A stretch of DNA of 64,000 bases. Source: Stutzerimonas stutzeri. GTDB lineage: Bacteria; Pseudomonadota; Gammaproteobacteria; Pseudomonadales; Pseudomonadaceae. The stretch is from contig NZ_CP007441.1 in NCBI RefSeq assembly GCF_000590475.1, positions 4,347,032 through 4,411,031 on the forward strand, given 5' to 3'. Shown one piece after another: positions 45,735 to 54,611 of this stretch. Under the pieces are notes generated by a model. That model was not told where the DNA came from. It was given only the letters and a program-made list of their open reading frames with translations, and ran no database searches. A program made the position numbers and the translations under genes. Every line of letters starts with the position of its first letter. The stretch's first letter is position 1.

Positions 45735-46139
45735 TTACTGAACAATCAGATTGTTAAACAACAAGTCCTCTACCAGCGGCTCACCCTCTTCCTGGGTAAG
45801 CACCGTCTGCACCTGCTTGAGCGCCTCCTGCCGCAGGGCCTCCTTAGCTTCGACCGTTCCGAGGCTGGCGTCGGTCTGCTGCGAAAACAACGTCACCAGC
45901 TGATTGCGGATCAACGGCTCGTGATGCTTGACCTTCGCCTCCGCTTCGCTGCCGCTGACGCGCAGGGCAATGTCAGCCTTGTAATATTTCAGTCTGGCCT
46001 CCGAGCCATAGTTACCGACCAGCGCAGGGACTAGCGCGTAATAGACGGTTTTCGGGGCGGCCGAATCGGCCTCGGATGTTTCGGCCAGCGCGGGCAGCGC
46101 CATGCAAAGAGCGAAAAGAAAAAGAAGGGTGCGCTTCAC
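45735..46139 (-). CDS. FliL-like periplasmic/membrane protein outside a flagellar cluster
   Basis: A 134-residue protein with a signal peptide or membrane anchor (VKRTLLFLFALCMALPALAE) followed by a FliL-type C-terminal domain: YYALVPALVGNYG, the KADIALRV strand, HHEPLIRNQLVTLFS and EDLLFNNLIVQ at the end. GTG at 46139 with GGAG eight bases upstream is the preferred start; the longer in-frame form adds a stretch before the signal peptide. FliL normally supports the flagellar motor; this copy stands alone between EVE and quinone oxidoreductase genes and its role is not known. Confidence 0.82.
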   Translation of the reverse strand: MKRTLLFLFALCMALPALAETSEADSAAPKTVYYALVPALVGNYGSEARLKYYKADIALRVSGSEAEAKVKHHEPLIRNQLVTLFSQQTDASLGTVEAKEALRQEALKQVQTVLTQEEGEPLVEDLLFNNLIVQ

Positions 46140-46317
46140 GAGATAACTCCATGGGGTACGGACACCAGCATAACCAGTGCCAGGCGCAGACCCAAGCCCG
46201 CCCTTATGTATCGCCATCAGAGCAGGCCATGCTCATTGCACCACGCGAGCAGCCTTCTAGACTGATCGAATCCAGAAACGGTCAATAGCCTCATCTCTAA
46301 CGACAAAAGGAAACTCG

Positions 46318-47295
46318 ATGAAAGCTGTCCTGTGCAAAGAATTCGGTCCGGCCGAGAACCTGGTCATCGACCAAACCGATAGCCCTCGGATCAAGAAGGG
46401 CGAGGTGCTGCTCGATGTACATGCTGCCGGCGTCAACTTTCCGGACACGCTGATCATCGAGGGCAAGTACCAGTTCAAGCCGCCGTTTCCGTTCTCGCCA
46501 GGCGGTGAGGCCGCTGGTGTAGTCGCCGCCGTGGGCGAAAGTGTCAGTCACCTGAAGGTTGGCGACCGCGTCATGGGACTGACAGGCTGGGGCAGCTTCG
46601 CCGAGCAGGTCGCTGTTCCTGCAGACAATGTATTGCCGGTTCCTCCGTCGATGGATTTCGAAACGGCTGCGGCGTTCAGCATGACTTACGGCACCTCGAT
46701 GCATGCATTGAAACAGCGTGCAAACCTGCAGCCCGGCGAAACCCTTTTGGTCCTTGGCGCATCGGGCGGCGTTGGCCTGGCAGCGGTGGAAATCGGCAAG
46801 GCTATGGGCGCCAAGGTGATCGCCGCCGCCTCCACCGCCGAGAAGCTTGAGGTTGCGAAGAAGGCAGGCGCTGATGAGCTGATCAATTACACCGAGACCA
46901 ACCTTAAGGAGCGCCTGAAGGAACTCACCGGCGGTCAGGGAGTGGACGTCATTTATGATCCGGTGGGCGGCAGCTTGTTCGAAGAGGCGTTTCGCAGCAT
47001 CGCCTGGAACGGGCGCATGCTGGTGGTTGGCTTCGCTGCAGGTGAAATCCCCTCGCTCCCAGCGAACCTACCATTGCTTAAGGGGGCGTCGCTCATCGGG
47101 GTATTCTGGGGCAGCTTCGCCCGGCGCCAGCCGCATGACAACGCAGCCAACTTCAAGCAGTTATTTGCCTGGCACGCTGAAAGCAAGCTCAAGCCTCTGG
47201 TATCGCAAACCTTCGCGCTCGAGCAAACTGCCGACGCGATCAACGCGCTGGCGCAGCGCAAGGCTGTGGGCAAACTCGTCGTGAAGGTACGCTAA
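46318..47295 (+). CDS. NADPH:quinone oxidoreductase family protein (zinc-independent MDR)
   Basis: A 325-residue medium-chain reductase. The GroES-like N-terminal half lacks zinc cysteines, and the Rossmann half has LGASGGVGLAAVEIGKAMGA (about residues 140-159), a typical NADPH-binding motif, and the later VIYDPVGGSLFEEAF. It likely reduces quinones or other electrophiles with NADPH; substrate unknown. A purine-rich AAAAGGAAA site precedes the ATG at 46318. Monocistronic; convergent with secB. Confidence 0.9.
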   Translation: MKAVLCKEFGPAENLVIDQTDSPRIKKGEVLLDVHAAGVNFPDTLIIEGKYQFKPPFPFSPGGEAAGVVAAVGESVSHLKVGDRVMGLTGWGSFAEQVAVPADNVLPVPPSMDFETAAAFSMTYGTSMHALKQRANLQPGETLLVLGASGGVGLAAVEIGKAMGAKVIAAASTAEKLEVAKKAGADELINYTETNLKERLKELTGGQGVDVIYDPVGGSLFEEAFRSIAWNGRMLVVGFAAGEIPSLPANLPLLKGASLIGVFWGSFARRQPHDNAANFKQLFAWHAESKLKPLVSQTFALEQTADAINALAQRKAVGKLVVKVR

Positions 47296-47355
47296 AACGA
47301 CCAAGCCGCTACCGCAGGGCGTCTGGCGCTCTACGGCAGGGTAAACGGAGAATTA

Positions 47356-47850
47356 TCAGTGCGCAGTGGCAGGTGCTTCGCCGCCCTGCTGCATGCGCGC
47401 CATCTCTTGCGCGTAGAGCGCATCAAAGTTCACCGGGGCCAGCATCAGCGCCGGGAAGGAGCCGCGCGTGACCAGGCTATCGAGCGTTTCGCGCGCATAG
47501 GGGAACAGAATATTCGGGCAGAAGGCGCCAAGGGTGTGGCTCATGGCCTGGGCTTCGAGCCCCTTGATCAGGAAAATGCCGGCCTGCTGGACCTCGGCAA
47601 TAAAGGCTACTTCCTCACCGGTCTTGACCGTCACCGACAGGGTCAGCACGACCTCATGGAAATCGTTTTCGAGCGTCTTCTGCTTGGTGTTCAGGTCCAG
47701 CGCAACGCTCGGATTCCACTCCTGACGGAAGATTTCCGGGCTTTTGGGAGCCTCGAAAGAGAGATCTCGAACATAGATGCGCTGCAGAGAAAACTGTGCG
47801 CCCTGCTCGTCCTGACCAGCCGCTGCGCCGTTGTTTGCTTGTTCAGTCAT
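47356..47850 (-). CDS. secB: SecB, protein-export chaperone
   Basis: A 164-residue tetrameric chaperone that holds preproteins unfolded and delivers them to SecA. QRIYVRDLSFEAPKSPE (about residues 23-39) and CPNILFPYARETLDSLVTRG (about 112-131) are diagnostic; the long acidic N-terminus is normal in pseudomonads. The ATG at 47850 is preceded by AGAAGGCTTCAC. A much longer in-frame reading frame overlaps grxC and is not used. With grxC and the rhodanese-like gene it forms a common minus-strand group. Confidence 0.96.
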   Translation of the reverse strand: MTEQANNGAAAGQDEQGAQFSLQRIYVRDLSFEAPKSPEIFRQEWNPSVALDLNTKQKTLENDFHEVVLTLSVTVKTGEEVAFIAEVQQAGIFLIKGLEAQAMSHTLGAFCPNILFPYARETLDSLVTRGSFPALMLAPVNFDALYAQEMARMQQGGEAPATAH

Positions 47851-47936
47851 GTGAAGCCTTCTTGTTGTGCATGTCGCATTGGAGATCGCCTTGCCAGCGC
47901 CGATGCGAGTCGGCTGTCCGGCAGGACTGTATCGAA

Positions 47937-48191
47937 TCAGGCCTGCAGCAGCGGATCCAGCCGACCTGCCCGCTCCAGCGCGTGCAGCTCGTCGCAGCCG
48001 CCAACATGCTCGTCGCCGATCCATATTTGCGGAACCGAGGTACGTCCGGCCTTGCTCGCCATTTCAGAACGCAAGGCCGGCTTGCCGTCTACGGCAATTT
48101 CCTCGTAACTGACACCCTTGCGATCGAGCAGGCTTTTGGCCCGGACACAGTACGGGCACCAGGCGGTGGTATAGATGACGACTTTAGGCAT
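47937..48191 (-). CDS. grxC: Glutaredoxin 3 (GrxC)
   Basis: An 84-residue dithiol glutaredoxin with active site CPYC (residues 12-15), the TSVPQIWIGDEHVGGCDEL segment (TVPQ cis-proline and GGCDDL-type glutathione site) and standard length. It reduces disulfides with glutathione, including those of ribonucleotide reductase. Separated from the upstream rhodanese-like gene by two bases, so the two are co-translated. Confidence 0.95.
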   Translation of the reverse strand: MPKVVIYTTAWCPYCVRAKSLLDRKGVSYEEIAVDGKPALRSEMASKAGRTSVPQIWIGDEHVGGCDELHALERAGRLDPLLQA

Positions 48192-48193
48192 AT

Positions 48194-48607
48194 TTATTTG
48201 ACCACTGGCAGATTCTCGCCGCGCCAGCTGGAAATTCCTCCAGCAAGCTTGGCGGCAGTAAAGCCCGCCTTTTGCAACTCACGACAGGCCGCTCCGGCGT
48301 GCTGACCCATGGCGTCGACGACGATGATCGTCTTGCCCTTGTGCTTTTCCAGCTCGCCCATTCGGCTGACCAGCTTCTCGTAGGGAATGTTCAATGAGTC
48401 GACGATACGACCTGCGTCGAACTCCTTCTTCGCGCGCACGTCCAACACCACGCCTTCGTCGCGATTGACCAGACCGGTTAGTTCACGATTGCTCAGGCTC
48501 TTGCCGCCCTTGCGTGCCTCGGTGAAGGCAAGCAGGACCAGCAGCACCAGAAAGATGCTGACCAGAACATAGTGGTTGGAGACAAATTCAATCAGGTTAG
48601 CGACCAT
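48194..48607 (-). CDS. Membrane-anchored rhodanese-like protein (YibN type), no active-site cysteine
   Basis: A 137-residue protein with a membrane helix near the N-terminus (about residues 14-31) and a rhodanese fold (about 45-135): GVVLDVRAKKEFDAGRI (CH2A-like) and GISSWRGENLPV at the end. In place of a catalytic Cys-x-x-Gly-x loop it has VVDAMGQHAGAA, so sulfur transfer is doubtful. The E. coli YibN counterpart has a similar but cysteine-containing loop. It precedes grxC by two bases and the divergent gpmI. ATG at 48607. Confidence 0.88.
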   Translation of the reverse strand: MVANLIEFVSNHYVLVSIFLVLLVLLAFTEARKGGKSLSNRELTGLVNRDEGVVLDVRAKKEFDAGRIVDSLNIPYEKLVSRMGELEKHKGKTIIVVDAMGQHAGAACRELQKAGFTAAKLAGGISSWRGENLPVVK

Positions 48608-48747
48608 CAATAGGGTACCCGGGGGATAAAATGCGGGCCAGTATACACAGCCCCTCCACCGGGCTGAACCCTGCGAATCGTGACGCCAAACGGGCCAGCC
48701 AGTAGACTGGCCGCCATTTTCGCGCCCTCGTGCAAGGAGCCAGATAC

Positions 48748-50283
48748 ATGCCTGCCGCGCCCAAACCCTTGGTACTGATGATTCTCGACGGCTTCGGACA
48801 CAGCGACAGTCCTGAATTCAATGCCATCCATGCCGCCAACAAACCGGTATATGACCGCCTGCTCGCCAGTCAGCCGCACGGTCTTATTTCCGGCAGCGGC
48901 ATGGATGTGGGCCTGCCGGACGGCCAGATGGGTAACTCCGAGGTGGGGCACATGAACTTGGGCGCCGGTCGCGTGGTGTATCAGGACTTCACTCGAGTGA
49001 CCAAGTCCATCCGTGACGGCGATTTCTTCGAAAACCCGAACATCTGCGCCACGGTCGACAAGGCCGTTGCCGCGGGGAAGGCCGTACACATTCTCGGGCT
49101 GCTGTCAGATGGCGGCGTGCACAGCCATCAAGATCATCTGGTGGCAATGGCCGAACTGGCCGCCAAGCGCGGCGCCGAGAAGATCTATCTGCACGCCTTT
49201 CTCGATGGTCGCGATACGCCACCGAAAAGCGCTCAGCATTCGATCGAACTGATGCAGGCCACCTTCACCCGCCTAGGCAAGGGCCGCGTCGCCAGCCTGA
49301 TTGGTCGCTACTTCGCCATGGATCGCGACAATCGCTGGGATCGCGTCGCGCAGGCCTATAACCTGATCGTCGACGGTAAGGCGGCCTATCGTTCCGACTA
49401 TGCCGTAGACGGTCTGATCGCCGCCTATGAGCGCGGCGAAAGCGACGAGTTCGTCAAAGCCACCACCATCGGCGAGCCGGTACGTGTAGAAGATGGCGAT
49501 GCCGTGGTCTTCATGAACTTCCGTGCGGACCGCGCGCGCGAACTGACCCGCTGCTTCGTGGAGCCCGATTTCAACGAATTCCCACGCGAGCGCGTACCGA
49601 TGCTGGCCGGCTTCGTCATGCTGACGCAGTATGCCGCAAGCATCCCCGCGCCCAGCGCCTTCGCCCCGGCAGCCTTGACCAACGTGCTTGGCGAATATTT
49701 GGCGAACAATGGCAAAACCCAGCTGCGGATCGCCGAGACCGAGAAGTACGCGCACGTCACCTTCTTCTTTTCCGGGGGACGTGAAGAGCCGTTTCCCGGG
49801 GAAGAACGCATCCTCATCCCATCGCCACAGGTCGCCACTTACGATCTGCAGCCGGAAATGAGCGCCCCGGAAGTGACCGATCGCATCGTCGATGCCATCG
49901 AGAATCAGCGCTACGACGTGATCATCGTCAACTACGCCAACGGCGACATGGTCGGTCACACCGGCGTGTTCGAAGCCGCCGTGAAAGCGGTGGAATGCCT
50001 GGACACTTGTATCGGACGCATCACCGAGGCGCTGGACAAAGTTGGCGGCGAAGCTCTGATCACTGCGGACCATGGCAACGTCGAACAGATGGAAGATGTC
50101 ATGACTGGCCAGGCCCACACCGCCCATACCTGCGAGCCGGTGCCGTTCATCTACTATGGCAAGCGCAACCTGACGATCCGCGAAGGCGGCGTGCTTGCCG
50201 ATGTGGCTCCGACCATGCTGACATTGCTGGGACTGCCAGCGCCCGCGGAGATGACCGGCCGCTCGATCGTTGAACTCAGCTGA
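48748..50283 (+). CDS. gpmI: 2,3-bisphosphoglycerate-independent phosphoglycerate mutase
   Basis: A 511-residue manganese enzyme that interconverts 3- and 2-phosphoglycerate. The alkaline-phosphatase-type metal site starts with LMILDGFGHSD (Asp14), the phosphorylated serine is S64 in MGNSEVGHMNLGAGR, and C-terminal metal ligands lie in VNYANGDMVGHTG and ITADHGNVEQM. ATG at 48748 follows AAGGAGC and matches the family; an in-frame ATG 18 bases upstream is less good. The last codon and stop are part of an AGCTGAT repeat that leads into the terminator. It is divergent from the rhodanese-like gene and heads the envC-ctpA-yibQ group. Confidence 0.96.
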   Translation: MPAAPKPLVLMILDGFGHSDSPEFNAIHAANKPVYDRLLASQPHGLISGSGMDVGLPDGQMGNSEVGHMNLGAGRVVYQDFTRVTKSIRDGDFFENPNICATVDKAVAAGKAVHILGLLSDGGVHSHQDHLVAMAELAAKRGAEKIYLHAFLDGRDTPPKSAQHSIELMQATFTRLGKGRVASLIGRYFAMDRDNRWDRVAQAYNLIVDGKAAYRSDYAVDGLIAAYERGESDEFVKATTIGEPVRVEDGDAVVFMNFRADRARELTRCFVEPDFNEFPRERVPMLAGFVMLTQYAASIPAPSAFAPAALTNVLGEYLANNGKTQLRIAETEKYAHVTFFFSGGREEPFPGEERILIPSPQVATYDLQPEMSAPEVTDRIVDAIENQRYDVIIVNYANGDMVGHTGVFEAAVKAVECLDTCIGRITEALDKVGGEALITADHGNVEQMEDVMTGQAHTAHTCEPVPFIYYGKRNLTIREGGVLADVAPTMLTLLGLPAPAEMTGRSIVELS

Positions 50284-50363
50284 TAGCTGATAGCTGATAG
50301 CTGATAGCTGGAAGCTGGAAGCCAAGCTCTTGCCTCCAGCTTCAAGCTTCCAGCTGCTTTTTT
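50278..50363 (+). terminator. gpmI terminator built from AGCT-NNN heptamers
   Basis: Starting inside the last sense codon of gpmI, AGCTGAT is repeated four times, then AGCTGGA twice (AGCT at 50278, 85, 92, 99, 106, 113). AGCT returns with a seven-base period at 50338, 50345 and 50352. The left arm 50306-50322 pairs with 50339-50355 (17 bp, one mismatch) and is followed by six T residues (50358-50363). Thus heptamers form a Rho-independent terminator. Confidence 0.85.
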
Positions 50364-50406
50364 AGGCATACTACGGCGATCCAAAACCTTCCGGCTTGTC
50401 CACTAC

Positions 50407-51669
50407 ATGCCTCGTATTCTTCTTGCATTCGCGCTTTCCTGCCTGCTTGGTTCGGCCATGGCGGACGAGCGCACCGACGCCCGCAAACAAATCGAAGCGG
50501 CGCGCAAGGACGTCGCCGAGCTGCAAAAGCTGCTCAAGCAGATCGAGCAAGAGAAATCCGCTGTCCAAAAGCAGCTGCAAACCACCGAAAGTGAGATGGG
50601 CCAGCTGGAAAAGCAGGTGGACTCGCTGCAGCAGGAAATCGATCGCAGCGAAGCGGAGCTGGAACATCTCAACGACGAGAAAACTACTCTTGAGGGCGCC
50701 CGCGTCGAGCAACAGCGCCTGATTGGTATCCAGGCGCGCGCCGCCTATCAGAGCGGTCGCCAGGAATACCTGAAACTCCTGCTCAACCAGCAAAATCCGG
50801 AAAAATTCAGCCGCACCCTGACCTACTACGATTACCTCAGCAAGGCGCGCTTCGAACAGGTCGCAAACTTCAACGAAACGCTCACCCAACTGGCCAAGGT
50901 CGAAGCAGGCATCGAGGCGCAGCAGACGACGCTCGCCGAACAGCAGGACGGGCTGCAGGAGCGTCGCGACCAGCTCGCTGAGGTACACAAGGAGCGCCGC
51001 CAGACGCTGGCCAAGCTCGATCGCGACCTTTCCAGTCGCGACCAGAAACTCAAGGCGCGCCGGCAGGAGCAGGCGCAGCTGGAGCGAGTCCTCAAAACCA
51101 TCGAGGAAACCCTTGCGCGACAAGCGCGTGAAGCCGAACAGGAGCGTCAACGTGTGCTCGCGGCGGCACGCGAAGAGCAAACCCGTCAGCAACAACAGGC
51201 AGGTCGCACCGCCTCGGCGCCATCAGGGCCGATCGTCTCTAGCTCCGGCGGGAATTTCGGCGGCCCGTTCGCCAGCGCCAAGGGCAAGCTGCCCTGGCCG
51301 GTGGACGGACGATTGGTCGCCCGCTACGGCACTCCGCGCGGCGGTGATGCTCGAACCAAATGGGATGGCGTGCTGATCGGCGCTGAAGTCGGTACCCAGG
51401 TGCGCGCCGTGCACGGCGGCCGGGTGGTATTTGCCGATTGGCTGCGAGGTGCCGGCCTGTTGGTGATCCTCGACCACGGCAATGGCTACCTGAGCCTGTA
51501 TGGGCACAATCAGAGTCTGCTGCGCGACGCTGGAGAGATCGTCAAGGCAGGCGACCCGATCGCCACCGTAGGAACCAGTGGCGGGCAAGAATCTGCCGCA
51601 CTGTATTTCGCCATTCGCCAACAGGGTCGCCCAAGCGATCCAGCACAATGGTGTCGCGCGCAAGGATAG
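50407..51669 (+). CDS. envC: EnvC-type murein hydrolase activator
   Basis: A 420-residue periplasmic protein. Signal peptide to about residue 19 (SAMA); long coiled coil (about 25-250) with lysine/glutamine/glutamate heptads; linker; and a degenerate LytM/M23 domain (about 300-418) in which the metal-binding HxH appears only partially (YLSLYGHNQ). Such proteins recruit and activate AmiA/AmiB amidases at the septum instead of cutting wall themselves. ATG at 50407. It is followed by ctpA (44 bases) and yibQ, a conserved cell-wall trio behind gpmI. Confidence 0.93.
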   Translation: MPRILLAFALSCLLGSAMADERTDARKQIEAARKDVAELQKLLKQIEQEKSAVQKQLQTTESEMGQLEKQVDSLQQEIDRSEAELEHLNDEKTTLEGARVEQQRLIGIQARAAYQSGRQEYLKLLLNQQNPEKFSRTLTYYDYLSKARFEQVANFNETLTQLAKVEAGIEAQQTTLAEQQDGLQERRDQLAEVHKERRQTLAKLDRDLSSRDQKLKARRQEQAQLERVLKTIEETLARQAREAEQERQRVLAAAREEQTRQQQQAGRTASAPSGPIVSSSGGNFGGPFASAKGKLPWPVDGRLVARYGTPRGGDARTKWDGVLIGAEVGTQVRAVHGGRVVFADWLRGAGLLVILDHGNGYLSLYGHNQSLLRDAGEIVKAGDPIATVGTSGGQESAALYFAIRQQGRPSDPAQWCRAQG

Positions 51670-51712
51670 GCCGGTCCGGCTGCTAGCGCGCCCCTCACAA
51701 CTGGAGTCAGAC

Positions 51713-53050
51713 ATGCTGCACCTGCGCCGTATCGCCCAACCGACCACTCTGGCCCTGTCCATCATGCTGGGGCTGTGCGGGAGCGCCTGGGCCCAGCAAC
51801 CGCCCGCAGAGCTGGCACCAGAGCCGATTGCACTGGACACCGCGACCAGCAAGGCACCGTTGCCGCTGGAAGAGCTGCGCACATTTGCCGAGGTGCTAGA
51901 CCGAATCAAGGCCGCCTATGTTGAGCCGGTCGACGACAAGACCCTGCTGGAGAACGCCATCAAGGGCATGCTCAGCAATCTCGATCCGCATTCCGCCTAT
52001 CTCGAACCCGAGGCCTTTGCCGAGTTGCAGGAAAGCACCAGCGGCGAGTTCGGTGGCCTCGGCATCGAGGTAGGCATCGAAGATGGCTTCATCAAGGTGG
52101 TTTCACCGATCGATGACACGCCAGCCTCCAAGGCCGGCATCGAGGCGGGCGACCTGATCGTCAAGATCGACGGCAAGCCGACCAAGGGCATGTCGATGAT
52201 GGACGCGGTCAGCATCATGCGCGGCAAGCCGGGCAGCGATATTTCGCTGTCACTGGTGCGCGAGGGCGGAAAGCCCTTTACCGTCAAGCTCACCCGCGCA
52301 GTGATCAAGGTCAACAGCGTCAAGAGCCAGATGCTCGAGCCCGGGTACGGCTATTTGCGCGTCACCCAGTTCCAGATCAATACCGGCGAAGAAGTCGGTA
52401 AGGCGTTGGCGCGCCTGCGCAAGGAAAACGGTAAGAAGCTCAACGGCCTGGTGCTCGACCTGCGCAACAACCCGGGCGGCGTACTACAGGCGGCAGTGGA
52501 GGTGTCCGATCACTTTCTCACCGATGGTCTGATCGTTTATACCAAAGGGCGCATCGCCAACTCCGAGCTGCGCTTCAGCGCCGACCCGGTCGACGCCAGC
52601 GAAGGCGTGCCTTTGGTCGTGCTGATCAACGGCGGCAGCGCCTCTGCGTCGGAGATCGTCGCCGGGGCTCTGCAGGACCAAAAGCGTGGCGTAGTGATGG
52701 GTACCGATAGCTTCGGCAAAGGCTCCGTGCAGACCGTGCTGCCGCTGAACAACGACCGCGCCCTCAAGCTCACCACCGCGCTTTATTACACGCCCAACGG
52801 CCGCTCAATCCAGGCCCAGGGCATCGAGCCCGACATTGAGGTGACCCGCGCCAAGCTAACTCGCGAACAGGCGGCCGAAGGCATTCGGGAAGCCGATCTG
52901 GCCGGCCATCTGGGTAACGGCAATGGGGGTCCGGAGCGCCCCAGCGGCGCTCCGATCGCCAGCGATTCGCCGCGTCCACAGGATGAAGATTTCCAGCTTG
53001 GTCAGGCGCTGAATCTGCTCAAGGGGTTGAATCTCACCCGCGGTCAGTAA
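51713..53050 (+). CDS. ctpA: CtpA, S41 carboxyl-terminal processing protease
   Basis: A 445-residue periplasmic serine-lysine protease. Signal peptide ends at AWAQ (about residues 25-28). The helical N-region is followed by a PDZ domain (about 95-185, GGLGIEVG...), then the catalytic domain with the serine in GGSASASEIVAGAL (about 310) and the lysine in DSFGKGSVQT about 25 residues later. In P. aeruginosa CtpA acts with the LbcA lipoprotein to degrade cell-wall hydrolases. The ATG at 51713 has GGAG before it; the longer frame overlapping envC is rejected. Placed between envC and yibQ. Confidence 0.94.
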   Translation: MLHLRRIAQPTTLALSIMLGLCGSAWAQQPPAELAPEPIALDTATSKAPLPLEELRTFAEVLDRIKAAYVEPVDDKTLLENAIKGMLSNLDPHSAYLEPEAFAELQESTSGEFGGLGIEVGIEDGFIKVVSPIDDTPASKAGIEAGDLIVKIDGKPTKGMSMMDAVSIMRGKPGSDISLSLVREGGKPFTVKLTRAVIKVNSVKSQMLEPGYGYLRVTQFQINTGEEVGKALARLRKENGKKLNGLVLDLRNNPGGVLQAAVEVSDHFLTDGLIVYTKGRIANSELRFSADPVDASEGVPLVVLINGGSASASEIVAGALQDQKRGVVMGTDSFGKGSVQTVLPLNNDRALKLTTALYYTPNGRSIQAQGIEPDIEVTRAKLTREQAAEGIREADLAGHLGNGNGGPERPSGAPIASDSPRPQDEDFQLGQALNLLKGLNLTRGQ

Positions 53051-53053
53051 CGG

Positions 53054-53857
53054 ATGTCCTGGGTCGAACGTCATCTGCTGGGAGCCCTGCTACTGATCGG
53101 CGCGTCCGGCGTGGAGGCCGGTGATACAGACGGAGCGGAGCGCCTGGCAGCCGTCGCGCGAATGCCGAAGCTGGCCTTGGTGATCGATGATCTGGGCCAG
53201 AATACCGTCCGGGACGGGCGTGTTCTCGCCTTGCCCGGCCCGGTGGCCATGGCGATTCTGCCAGATACCCGCCACGCTACGAAGCTGGCGGAGCAGGCCA
53301 GGACGGCAGGCAAGACGGTCATGCTGCATCTGCCCATGGCCCCAGCCGGCGGCCCCTACGCTTGGCAGCCACAACTACCACAAGCGGAGCTGGATCGCCG
53401 CCTGGACAACGCACTGACGAAGGTCCCCCATTCCAGTGGTGTGAACAATCACATGGGCAGCCAGATGACCGATCGGCAGCCGCCCATGGCCGCTCTGATG
53501 AGCGAGCTTCAGCAGCGCCACCTGTTCTTTCTCGACAGCCGCACCAACCCCGGAACGATCGCCGCCGCTGCCGCGCAACAGATCGGACTGGCCAGCCTTT
53601 CGCGAGATATCTTTCTCGATGACGACCCCAGCCCCGAAGCCGTCGCCGCGCAGTTTCGCGCGGCCATACAACTGGCTCGCAAACAGGGTTCAGTCGTGGT
53701 GATCGGCCATCCACACCCAGCCACGCTTGCGCTGTTGGAGCGGGAGTTGCCGAAGCTCGGAGCACAGGGCATCGATTGGGTGGACATCGGCCAGATGATC
53801 GCCACCCGGGGCAATCGCGCCATGATTGCCCATGGCGCAAACGGCGTTTATCGTTGA
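53054..53857 (+). CDS. Divergent polysaccharide deacetylase family protein (YibQ)
   Basis: A 267-residue exported protein with a short hydrophobic N-terminus (LLGALLLIGASGVEA). The DUF610/YibQ NodB-like fold is shown by LALVIDDLGQN (about residue 36), VAMAILPDTRHA, VMLHLPMAP, GVNNHMGSQMT (about 130) and FFLDSRTNPG. Catalytic activity is uncertain; family members hold most but not all NodB metal ligands. Directly follows ctpA with three bases between, and ends seven bases before the stop of the convergent binding-protein gene. Confidence 0.9.
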   Translation: MSWVERHLLGALLLIGASGVEAGDTDGAERLAAVARMPKLALVIDDLGQNTVRDGRVLALPGPVAMAILPDTRHATKLAEQARTAGKTVMLHLPMAPAGGPYAWQPQLPQAELDRRLDNALTKVPHSSGVNNHMGSQMTDRQPPMAALMSELQQRHLFFLDSRTNPGTIAAAAAQQIGLASLSRDIFLDDDPSPEAVAAQFRAAIQLARKQGSVVVIGHPHPATLALLERELPKLGAQGIDWVDIGQMIATRGNRAMIAHGANGVYR

Positions 53858-53864
53858 GGCCTGA

Positions 53865-54611
53865 TCAGAGATAACGACGCATGATGGCGTCTATAGCGCC
53901 GTCACTCTTCATTTCGTTCAGCGCTTTCTGCAATCGCGTTACGACTTCATCTGGCGTCTGCTTGTTCAGCGCAAGGAACAGCTGCGCGTCGTTGAAGCGC
54001 AGCACCGTGGTCAATCCGCTTACCCCTTCCTGCTTGGCCAGGTAGGGCCCGACGGGGTCGGTTGTCGCCCACAGGTCTATCTGCCCCTTGAGCAGCTTGC
54101 CGATGTTTTCCTGGTCGCGTAGGGAATTGATCGGCTCGAAACCCTTGCTTTCCAAATGCTGGCTGACCGCGTCGTTCTTGTATGCGCCGATCCGGTACTG
54201 CTGCGCCTGCTCAAGCGAACTCAGCCGCATCGGGCTGCCGGCCGGAGCCAGCAATACCCAGCCGGTACTGGCTAGCGGGCCGACCCATTTGAATAACGGC
54301 TCACGCTCGGGCGTGTAGGTGGTGGAAAACAGGCCCTGGTCCGGGTGTTCCAGCGCTTGATTGTAGATACGCTCCCAAGGGAAACGCAGCGTCAGGTTGT
54401 AAGCGATCCCGGCACGCTTGAACATCTCGCGCACGATCTCGGCGTTGATTCCGCTGATGTTGCGGTCTGCAGCGTAGTTCTTGCCGTCCGCCGCCATGTT
54501 GAATGGCGGGAAGTTCTCGGTCAGCAATACCAGTTTGTAGTCATCAGGCAGTGCTGCCTTTGCCGAGGTGGCCATCAACAGCAACAGCCCGGCCATTAGA
54601 ATTCGTCTCAT
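53865..54611 (-). CDS. Periplasmic solute-binding protein, SBP family 3 (copy 1)
   Basis: A 248-residue protein with signal peptide (to about TSAKA, residues 15-19). LLTENFPPFNMAADGKN (about residue 29-45) and TLRFPWERIYNQAL (about 75-88) are shared with the copy at 54935-55681. The SBP_bac_3 fold binds amino acids or similar small molecules. No permease or ATPase gene lies near. The ATG at 54611 has GGAAGGATCG upstream, better than the longer frame. The closely similar neighbour suggests tandem duplication. Ligand unknown. Confidence 0.88.
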   Translation of the reverse strand: MRRILMAGLLLLMATSAKAALPDDYKLVLLTENFPPFNMAADGKNYAADRNISGINAEIVREMFKRAGIAYNLTLRFPWERIYNQALEHPDQGLFSTTYTPEREPLFKWVGPLASTGWVLLAPAGSPMRLSSLEQAQQYRIGAYKNDAVSQHLESKGFEPINSLRDQENIGKLLKGQIDLWATTDPVGPYLAKQEGVSGLTTVLRFNDAQLFLALNKQTPDEVVTRLQKALNEMKSDGAIDAIMRRYL

